Below, piece after piece: positions 15,522 through 20,731 of a DNA stretch of 20,731 bases. Within the stretch, counting starts at the first letter, position 1, and each line of letters opens with the position of its first letter. A model generated the notes under the pieces. It was not told where the DNA came from. It ran no database searches and saw only the letters and a list, made by a program, of their open reading frames with translations. A program made the position numbers and the translations under genes. The stretch is from Alphaproteobacteria bacterium (GTDB taxonomy: Bacteria; Pseudomonadota; Alphaproteobacteria; Micropepsales; Micropepsaceae): positions 1 to 20,731 of the forward strand of contig DMER01000089.1 of assembly GCA_003451645.1 (NCBI GenBank), written 5' to 3'.

Positions 15522-16522
15522 TTGAGCACCTCGCCCGATTCCGCAAAGCCTTTGAGATGGCAGGTCTTCAGCCGCCCTGGCGCGAACTCCAAAAGGGCCG
15601 GGCGCTCGGCCACGCAGCGATCGAACCGGTAATCGCACCGTTCTTGAAAGGTGCAGCCTTTGGGCAGTCTTTGAAGATTGGGTGGCTGTCCGCGAATGGC
15701 GCGCAGGCGTTCATCCGCGGGGCGGTCCATGCGCGGCACGGAGGCCAAGAGCCCGCGCGAGTAGGGGTGCTGCGGGTCGTCAAAGATATTGTGGACGGTG
15801 CCAACTTCGCAGAACGCGCCCGCATACATGACCTTGACCCGGTCGCAGAGGCCCGCGACCACGCCCAGATCGTGGGTGATCATGATGATGGCGAGTTTCT
15901 TGCCCTGACTGCCCGTCGTGTTTTTCAGGTCCTGAAACAACTCCAAGATTTGTGCTTGCACGGTGACGTCAAGCGCGGTCGACGGCTCGTCCGCGATCAG
16001 CAATTCCGGCTCGCACAGCAGCGCCATCGCGATCATCACCCGCTGACGCATGCCGCCGGAAAATTCGTGCGGGTACATATCCATGCGCCGCTTTGCGTCC
16101 GGGATTTTGACGAGCTCCAGCATCTCAAGCGCACGCCTGCGTGCGTCCGTCTCGCTCATGCCCTTGTGAATGACCAGTACCTCCGTCAGCTGACGGCTGA
16201 TCTTCAGATGCGGCGTTAGGCTTGTCATTGGGTCTTGAAAGATCATCGTCATGCGCGAGCCGCGGATCTTGTTCAACGCGCGGGCGGGCATGTTCAACAG
16301 TTCCTGGCCATGGAACTTGGCGCTGCCGGTCGCCTTGCCATTGCCCGCGAGCAGGCCCATGATGGCCATGAAGGTCTGGCTCTTGCCCGAGCCCGACTCG
16401 CCCACCACGCCCAGGCACTCGCCCTCATCCACATCGAAGTTGACGTTGCTGACCGCCTCAACCGCACCTTCCGGGGTCGAGAAGCGGACATTCAGATCGC
16501 GCACGCTCAACACCGCGCTCAT
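15518..16522 (-). CDS. oppD: Oligopeptide ABC transporter ATPase OppD
   Basis: The first ATPase subunit has 334 residues, with ATG at 16522 only 4 bases after the oppC stop. Walker A 'GESGSGKS' is at 41-48, Q-loop 'IFQDP' at 94-98, signature 'FSGGMRQR' at 154-161, Walker B 'LLIADEP' at 174-180, D-loop 'STALD' next, and H-loop H217. The C-terminal oligo/dipeptide extension has four cysteines, C290, C296, C303 and C321 ('[15 protein letters not shown]', later 'CHL'), spaced CX5CX6CX17C, a pattern known to hold an iron-sulfur cluster in related OppD proteins. With OppF it powers transport through OppB and OppC. It overlaps oppF by 4 nt. Confidence 0.94.
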   Translation of the reverse strand: MSAVLSVRDLNVRFSTPEGAVEAVSNVNFDVDEGECLGVVGESGSGKSQTFMAIMGLLAGNGKATGSAKFHGQELLNMPARALNKIRGSRMTMIFQDPMTSLTPHLKISRQLTEVLVIHKGMSETDARRRALEMLELVKIPDAKRRMDMYPHEFSGGMRQRVMIAMALLCEPELLIADEPSTALDVTVQAQILELFQDLKNTTGSQGKKLAIIMITHDLGVVAGLCDRVKVMYAGAFCEVGTVHNIFDDPQHPYSRGLLASVPRMDRPADERLRAIRGQPPNLQRLPKGCTFQERCDYRFDRCVAERPALLEFAPGRLKTCHLKGFAESGEVLK

Positions 16523-16526
16523 GGGC

Positions 16527-17537
16527 TTACCGGTCCTTCGGGTCCAAGGCGTCGCGCAAACCGTCGCCGATGAAGTTGAAACAGAACAAGGTGATCGACA
16601 GCATCAAGGCGGGATAGATCAGCATCCAGGAATAACTCTGCATTTGCTGCGCGCCTTCGGAGATCAGCACGCCCCACGATGTCCATGGCTCTTGAACGCC
16701 CAGGCCCAAAAAGCTCAAGAAGCTCTCAGCCAGAATGACAGCGGGAACCGTCAGGGTCACAAAGACAATGACCGGTCCCACCACATTGGGCAGAATGTGA
16801 CGGCGGATGATGGCCCAATTGCTGACGCCCGCTGCTTCGGCGGCCTCGATATACTCCTTGCGGCGGATGGACAATGTCTGACCACGGACAATTCGCGCCA
16901 TGGTCAGCCACTCGACCGCACCGATGGCCACAAACATGAGCACAAAGTTGCGGCCGAAAACGACCATCAGAATGATCACGAAGAAAATGAACGGCAGGGC
17001 ATAGAGAATATCGACGAACCGCATCATGTAATTGTCGACGCGCCCACCCAGATAGCCTGCTGTGGCGCCATAGAGCACGCCGATAAAGAGTGCCACGATC
17101 GTGGCCGTTAGCCCGACCATGAGCGAGACGCCAGCGCCCAGAAATGTGCGTGTGAACAGGTCACGCCCGTTGGCATCCGTGCCAAACCAGTGGCCTTGGC
17201 CAACGGCTTCCGGACATAGCTCTGCTTGCGACAGCGGCAGGGCAGCAGGCGCATAGCCGAGGCCTTCACGGACCCAATTGATCGCTTGCGTCACGCCACG
17301 CTCCGGGTTCAGGGCATCGGGTGGTGGGCATGCAACGCGGTCGTAATAATCTTTCTTGTAAGGATGCGGCGAGACATTCGGGACGACAATGGCGAGTGCG
17401 GCGATGATAAACAGTATGACCATCGAGGTAACTGCTGCACGATTCGCAAAAAGCCTGCGCCGCGCATCCTGCCAAAGGCTGCGCCCCTTGATCGGTTCGG
17501 CGGCCAACACCGCCTCTTCGGTGTCTTGGATTGCCAT
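16527..17537 (-). CDS. oppC: Oligopeptide ABC transporter permease OppC
   Basis: This inner-membrane permease has 336 residues. Its start overlaps the oppB stop (TAATG, 1 nt). An N-terminal cytoplasmic segment leads into TM1 (about 34-53), then a long periplasmic segment to '[15 protein letters not shown]' (116-130), the typical OppC/DppC motif. The core transporter helices follow. The EAA coupling loop '[20 protein letters not shown]' (231-250) contacts the ATPases. The segment between TM1 and HWFGTD is about 60 residues and carries C70 and C108. This is longer than I expect for E. coli-type OppC and parallels the insertion in OppB. Confidence 0.93.
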   Translation of the reverse strand: MAIQDTEEAVLAAEPIKGRSLWQDARRRLFANRAAVTSMVILFIIAALAIVVPNVSPHPYKKDYYDRVACPPPDALNPERGVTQAINWVREGLGYAPAALPLSQAELCPEAVGQGHWFGTDANGRDLFTRTFLGAGVSLMVGLTATIVALFIGVLYGATAGYLGGRVDNYMMRFVDILYALPFIFFVIILMVVFGRNFVLMFVAIGAVEWLTMARIVRGQTLSIRRKEYIEAAEAAGVSNWAIIRRHILPNVVGPVIVFVTLTVPAVILAESFLSFLGLGVQEPWTSWGVLISEGAQQMQSYSWMLIYPALMLSITLFCFNFIGDGLRDALDPKDR

Positions 17538-18613
17538 TAGTCGAACCTCACCTTGGGATCGAGGAGGCCGTAGACAACGTCCGCTATGAGGTTCAGTGCA
17601 ATGACCAAGCCTGCATAAAGGATGATCACGCCCATCACGAGAGTATAGTCGCGCTCAATAGCGCCGGTGACGAAGTACTTGCCGATCCCGGGAAGCTGAA
17701 AGATCTGCTCGATCACCAGCGAGCCTGTCACCAAAGCAGCGGTTGCGGGCCCTAGGTAACTTACCAAAGGCAGAAGGGCCGCACGCAAGGCGTGGCGGCC
17801 GATCACCAGCCGCTCCGGCAAGCCCTTGGCGCGCGCGGTCCGGACAAAGTTGGAGCGCATGATCTCAATCATCCCGCCGCGCGTGAGGCGCGAGATCACT
17901 GCGATTTGGGGGAGGGCAAGACAGGTCACAGGCAGGATCAAATGGTTGAACGCCCCGCCGCCCCAGGTGGCTACAGGTAAAACACCCATGTAAACGCCAA
18001 AAATCAGAGTCAGGATGGGCGCCATGACAAAGCTCGGGATGGTGATGCCGATCATCGCGATCGTCATGAGCGAATAGTCCTGCAGCCGGTTCTGGTTAAG
18101 CGCTGCCAGAATGCCAAAGGTGACGCCAATTGCGGTGGCGAGCAGGATCGCCGAAATGCCCAGGATCGCGCTTACTGGCGCGCCATCGGCAATCAATTCG
18201 CTGACAGAAAAGTCCTTCTTTTTGAAGCTGGGGCCGAAATCGCCCTGCAGCAATTTACCAAAATATCCGCCCAGGCACTTGATCTCGCGCTGAACGCCGC
18301 CGGTCTCGCGAAATGCTCCGCGCACGTACTGCAGCCCGCGCCCTGAGAGCGCTGCGGCATCAGGCGGCTGGCCCGTCTGCCACATCGCAAAGCGTTGCTG
18401 ACACACGAAGCTATCGACGTAAATGAACTGCTGCAACAAGGGCTTATCGAGATCGTAAGCCGCCAGCACGTTCTTCTCGATCTCTGGCGGTAGCGCACGC
18501 TCTTGCGTAAACGGCCCGCCGGGCGCGATGCGCATCATGAAAAAACACATCACGATGATGAGGAACAATGTGGGTATCGCCCCCACCAAACGCTGGATCA
18601 CATAGCGAAGCAT
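17537..18613 (-). CDS. oppB: Oligopeptide ABC transporter permease OppB
   Basis: The first gene of the transporter operon encodes a permease of 358 residues when started at ATG 18613. That start gives the family N-terminus 'MLRYVIQRLVGAIPTLF'; the frame open to 18679 adds unrelated residues. TM1 (about 9-28) is followed by 'APGGPF', 'YDLDKPLLQQ' and then, instead of running straight into 'LLQGDFGPSF' (121-130), by an extra segment of about 50 residues (64-116) with C71 and C113. The core helices and the coupling loop (about 256-284, 'FVRTARAKGLPERLVIGRHA') are normal. Typical OppB proteins are about 306 residues, so the extra length is mostly this periplasmic insertion. Transcription probably starts in the 147 bp between this gene and the TetR gene. 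Confidence 0.93.
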   Translation of the reverse strand: MLRYVIQRLVGAIPTLFLIIVMCFFMMRIAPGGPFTQERALPPEIEKNVLAAYDLDKPLLQQFIYVDSFVCQQRFAMWQTGQPPDAAALSGRGLQYVRGAFRETGGVQREIKCLGGYFGKLLQGDFGPSFKKKDFSVSELIADGAPVSAILGISAILLATAIGVTFGILAALNQNRLQDYSLMTIAMIGITIPSFVMAPILTLIFGVYMGVLPVATWGGGAFNHLILPVTCLALPQIAVISRLTRGGMIEIMRSNFVRTARAKGLPERLVIGRHALRAALLPLVSYLGPATAALVTGSLVIEQIFQLPGIGKYFVTGAIERDYTLVMGVIILYAGLVIALNLIADVVYGLLDPKVRFD

Positions 18614-18760
18614 CGAATGTGGTCCGTTCCCCAAAAATCTTGCTATCAATGGCGGCCGCGCTGACGGGCACGGCCACAATCCCCTGCCACAGAAGGTTCA
18701 CGAGGGGCCTGCCAAAGTCAATGGCGGAACTGCCAGTAACCTTGAAAAGTCAAGCGATCG
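18614..18760 (-). promoter_or_regulatory. Intergenic region upstream of the opp operon
   Basis: These 147 bases lie between the TetR stop and oppB. On the minus strand there are two TTGACTTT sequences (complements of 18743-18750 and 18714-18721), each a possible -35, but neither has a good -10 at normal spacing. A perfect short inverted repeat, CTTGA-AAAG-TCAAG, at 18741-18754 covers the first of them. Confidence 0.35.
18741..18754. repeat. Short inverted repeat CTTGA-N4-TCAAG
   Basis: 5-bp arms at 18741-18745 and 18750-18754, just beyond the TetR stop codon and upstream of oppB. It could be an operator or a weak hairpin after the TetR gene. Arms this short also occur by chance. Confidence 0.35.
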
Positions 18761-19390
18761 TTATGGGTTGGGCCGCAAACGTTCATAGGCTTTGAGGCCT
18801 TTGTCGCTCAGGAAACTGAGCAAGCCGCGCCGCACGATCTCCCTCGGCGGGATATTCAAGGGGGCGTCAGAGCCAAAACAAAGGGAATGGTAAAGCGGCC
18901 GCCAGTCAAGATGGGCCAAAATGACTTCGCCCATCACCCGGGCTGGCAGGTCGCGAAAGACCCCTTCGGCCGCACAACGGGCCACGAGGTCCATAAACTG
19001 CTCATATTGCTCGATGATGGATTTCCTTAGTTTTGGCGCGGAAATCAGGTCAGAACCGCCGATCTCGGTGACAAGGTTGCGGAACGCCCCGCGGAAGTTG
19101 TGCTGAGAGAACGTCTCAGCCCGCGCCTCCATAAGGTTGATAAACTGCTCAAATGCACTATCTCCGGTAGCGCTAGCCGCCAGCTTCTGCCAAATCCCCA
19201 GGACATGGGCCTCGGTTGCGGCCACGTATAGGCCGTGCTTGTTCTCGTAGACATCATAGATCGTGCTGATCGAGCAATGGGCCGCCGTCGCGATCTGACC
19301 AATACTAACCTGGTCGAAGGGCTTGGAGGAAAACTCGGCCCGGGCGATGTCCAACACGGCCTTTAGCGAGGCGGCTTTGCGATCCGGCAT
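18761..19390 (-). CDS. TetR/AcrR-family transcriptional regulator
   Basis: This 209-residue protein has a TetR-type N-terminal DNA-binding domain: helix 1 'LKAVLDIARAEFSSKPFDQV' leads to the helix-turn-helix 'SIGQIATAAHCSISTIYDVY' (29-48) and 'ENKHGLYVAATEAH'. The C-terminal ligand-binding and dimer domain (about 65-200) is not specific enough to predict an effector. The ATG is preceded by GGGAGG at 4-nt spacing. It lies 148 bp upstream of oppB on the same strand, so opp and its own gene are possible targets, which is inference from position. Upstream, on the minus strand, TTGCCA (complement of 19456-19461) and TATGGA (complement of 19432-19437) with an 18-bp spacer form a candidate promoter. 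Confidence 0.9.
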   Translation of the reverse strand: MPDRKAASLKAVLDIARAEFSSKPFDQVSIGQIATAAHCSISTIYDVYENKHGLYVAATEAHVLGIWQKLAASATGDSAFEQFINLMEARAETFSQHNFRGAFRNLVTEIGGSDLISAPKLRKSIIEQYEQFMDLVARCAAEGVFRDLPARVMGEVILAHLDWRPLYHSLCFGSDAPLNIPPREIVRRGLLSFLSDKGLKAYERLRPNP

Positions 19391-19413
19391 GGCGCCTCCC
19401 TCTCACGAGCAGC

Positions 19414-19461
19414 GTGTTTACCATAGGAATTTCCATACACCGATTGGGGCCAGGTTGGCAA
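19414..19461 (-). promoter_or_regulatory. Candidate promoter and operator of the TetR gene
   Basis: On the minus strand, TTGCCA and TATGGA are separated by 18 bp. The stretch at about 19417-19437 also contains TATGGAAA and TATGGTAAA as a 12-bp-spaced direct repeat, and a GGAATTTCC palindrome. Autoregulation by TetR at this overlap is possible but unproven. Confidence 0.33.
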
Positions 19462-19576
19462 TCAACAAGCTGCAACCAATGCGAGCTGTTGCTATTTCAG
19501 GCGTTCTTAAGTTGCATTTCATAGAGATCACTTATGGTTGCGTAATCATATTTCGCAGCCGAAAAGTGGTAGCGCT

Positions 19577-19972
19577 ATGTTCAATACCAATGCTCTCGTC
19601 GCAGTCTCAGATGAAGCAACTGCGAATGCGATTATAGCATTTCTGGAGAGTGTCGGATTGCGTCCACATTGGGCGTTGGACGCGGGCGCCGCAGAAGAAG
19701 TTCTGAAGCGGCAAGCCTTTGGGCTCTTTGTGGTTAGTGATGAGCTAGCGGGCGGCGGGCTGCACCTGATCCCGAAATTTCGCGGCTGGGGCAAAGGATT
19801 AGCGGGGCAAGCGCAAGCTATTGTCGTGACTAGCCATGATTGCCAAGCACTGGAGAGTGCGGCGCAGAGCCTGCAAGTCTGCGGCGTCTTGCGCCAGCCC
19901 GTCCAGACCAAGATGCTCGCTGAGCTCGTGCAAAAGGCGCTGCTTGCTGCGAGTGCATTTGCCGGGGAATAG
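19577..19972 (+). CDS. Degenerate response-regulator receiver-like protein
   Basis: This 131-residue protein looks like a stand-alone CheY-type receiver fold: 'NALVAVSDEATANAIIAFLE' (beta1-alpha1), 'GLFVVSDELAGG' (beta3), 'AIVVTSHD' (beta4, with T85) and 'VCGVLRQPVQTKMLAELVQK' (beta5-alpha5). Several conserved positions are altered. The acidic pair may be D12/E13. The phospho-acceptor region reads V-S54-D55 with a shortened loop to the glycines. The conserved K of 'KP' is Q107. Phosphorylation may therefore be lost or atypical. No output domain is present. The ATG at 19577 is chosen over a TTG at 19538 because the fold begins right after it; its ribosome binding site is weak. A terminator lies about 120 bp downstream. 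It could alternatively be an unrelated small alpha/beta protein. Confidence 0.7.
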   Translation: MFNTNALVAVSDEATANAIIAFLESVGLRPHWALDAGAAEEVLKRQAFGLFVVSDELAGGGLHLIPKFRGWGKGLAGQAQAIVVTSHDCQALESAAQSLQVCGVLRQPVQTKMLAELVQKALLAASAFAGE

Positions 19973-20090
19973 CGCGGCGCCTGAGATGCGGTATAGACGG
20001 TTGCCCGATTGAGGGCAGACATGCGGCCTCGCCGGGGCTAGCAAACCGGTCCGCAAACGGTTCGGTGTCAAGAGAGTCGGGCGGCTTTCA
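19973..20090. other. Gene-free 3' region after the receiver-like gene
   Basis: This is the first part of a 298-base gap between the receiver-like gene and the oxidoreductase. I see no convincing coding sequence, RNA gene or regulatory element here. It is probably the long 3' untranslated end leading to the terminator at 20091-20126. Confidence 0.4.
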
Positions 20091-20126
20091 GGGGGCGTTG
20101 GAACCATCCAATGACCCCTATTTTTT
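20091..20126 (+). terminator. Rho-independent terminator after the receiver-like gene
   Basis: GGGGGCGTTGGA (20091-20102) pairs with TCCAATGACCCC (20107-20118), with one mismatch and one G-U pair and a 4-nt loop. TA and six T residues (20121-20126) follow. Confidence 0.85.
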
Positions 20127-20181
20127 CCCATTCAGAGCAACTGCGCATCAACTCGACGCGTAACGGGATACAACGAGAGTA

Positions 20182-20228
20182 CACAAAACAATAAGTGCGA
20201 CAGCTGAGCGAGGCTGATCCAGCGTCGC
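20182..20228 (-). terminator. Possible terminator of the Gfo/Idh/MocA gene
   Basis: The hairpin GCGAC-a-GCTG / CAGC-GTCGC (20197-20206 and 20220-20228) is followed on the minus strand by a U-rich TTATTGTTTTGTG. It lies about 43 bases after the oxidoreductase stop. The stem has a bulge and the loop is 13 nt, so it is weak. Confidence 0.45.
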
Positions 20229-20270
20229 CACATTGGCCAAAATCTGCGAAAAGAGGGGAGGGTGTTAAAG

Positions 20271-20731
20271 CTAAATGCCGAGACTTGCCATTGATACGGC
20301 GCGGCCCTCACGGGCTGACAGCTCGGCGGCATAGCCCATGGCGACCGCGCGAAAGCCATCCTCTGCCGTAACCTCCGCCGGCCGCCCGTTCAAGATTGCA
20401 TCCAAAAAGCGGCGGTGCTGAAAATAGGTGGCTCCATGATGGGTGCCAGCGTTCAGTGCAACGGAATCGACCGCGATGTGCTCGCTGACGACCTGCTTCG
20501 GCGCACCTAAGGGAACGCGCGGACTAAAGACCAATGTCCCGTCTGGAATGAAGACCTCAAGCTTGGCCGTGTCGCCAGTCGCTGCGATCTCCTCCTGATT
20601 GCGAGACCCTTCGGCAAACATGCACAGATCCAGCATCGCCCGCACGCCATTGGCGAAGTCCACCACTGCATAGGCATTGTCGATGATGTCCGGCACCCGG
20701 CCGTCATAACGTTCATCGCGATGGTTCACAT
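20271..20731 (-). CDS. Gfo/Idh/MocA-family oxidoreductase, C-terminal part
   Basis: Only the last 153 or so residues are inside the window; the frame is open at the right edge, so the start and the Rossmann NAD(P)-binding domain lie outside. The visible part is the family's C-terminal alpha/beta domain: 'IIDNAYAVVDFANGVRAMLDL', 'CMFAEGSRNQEEIAATGDTA', and near the end 'YFQHRRFLDAILNGRPAEVT' and 'EDGFRAVAMGYAAELSAREG'. That ending is typical of sugar or inositol dehydrogenases of this family. Members oxidise sugars or cyclitols such as myo- or scyllo-inositol; the substrate here cannot be told. The stop is TAG at 20271. Confidence 0.88.
   Translation of the reverse strand, partial: VNHRDERYDGRVPDIIDNAYAVVDFANGVRAMLDLCMFAEGSRNQEEIAATGDTAKLEVFIPDGTLVFSPRVPLGAPKQVVSEHIAVDSVALNAGTHHGATYFQHRRFLDAILNGRPAEVTAEDGFRAVAMGYAAELSAREGRAVSMASLGI

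Noticed and set aside
15522..15638. N-terminal extension of OppF into oppD
   Set aside because: The ATGA overlap start at 15521 matches the family N-terminus; the extension is the oppD coding region in another frame.
15332..17111. Plus-strand frames of 295 and 286 codons opposite oppF, oppD and oppC
   Set aside because: Mirror images of coupled, well-conserved transporter genes; His/Arg-rich products without domains.
20044..20066. Hairpin-like CCGGTCCG / CGGTTCGG after the receiver-like gene
   Set aside because: Two central mismatches and no T-tract; the strong terminator at 20091-20126 explains transcription ending here.
1..20731. Mobile element, prophage, CRISPR, toxin-antitoxin or defence system
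   Set aside because: No transposase, integrase, repeat array or paired small toxin-antitoxin genes were seen; all genes fit housekeeping, transport or envelope roles.

Overview
The window looks like ordinary chromosome of an alphaproteobacterium, most likely from the Caulobacterales/Hyphomonadaceae/Sphingomonadales range. This is inferred from the GC-rich coding bias, the type of TonB-dependent receptor, the rhizobial/caulobacterial style class III cyclase and the TPR-oxygenase genes. No species can be named. No tRNA, rRNA, CRISPR array, insertion sequence, integrase or prophage gene was seen. Thirteen complete genes and two genes cut by the window edges fill almost all of it, and no gene-free stretch reaches 300 bases.

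Left part (1-8.6 kb). The 3' portion of a large TonB-dependent receptor ends at a strong intrinsic terminator. Next is a divergent pair of TPR proteins, each carrying a different 2-oxoglutarate/Fe(II) oxygenase domain at its C-terminus. One domain is AspH-like and the other is of the TIGR02466 / 2OG-FeII_Oxy_5 type. These are followed by an exported coiled-coil protein and by a class III nucleotidyl cyclase fused to an RDD-type membrane domain.

Middle (8.6-12.6 kb). A bidirectional terminator separates the cyclase from signal peptide peptidase SppA. Beyond sppA, on the same strand, is a YpfJ-type zinc metallopeptidase, and divergent from that an exported polysaccharide deacetylase. All three are envelope-associated functions.

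Right part (12.6-20.7 kb). A complete oligopeptide ABC importer lies on the minus strand in the order oppB-oppC-oppD-oppF-oppA. The first four genes are tightly coupled; oppA follows a 128-bp gap that may hold its own promoter. A TetR-type regulator lies just upstream on the same strand and is a candidate regulator. Next come a short degenerate receiver-like protein with its own terminator, and the 3' part of a Gfo/Idh/MocA oxidoreductase that runs off the window.

The points most worth a second look are the divergent oxygenase pair beside a cysteine-paired TonB receptor, the cyclase-RDD fusion with an altered substrate-selecting residue, the matching cysteine-bearing periplasmic insertions in both Opp permeases, and the receiver-like protein that lacks the canonical lysine. 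I saw no clear evidence of a wholly new defence or mobile system.
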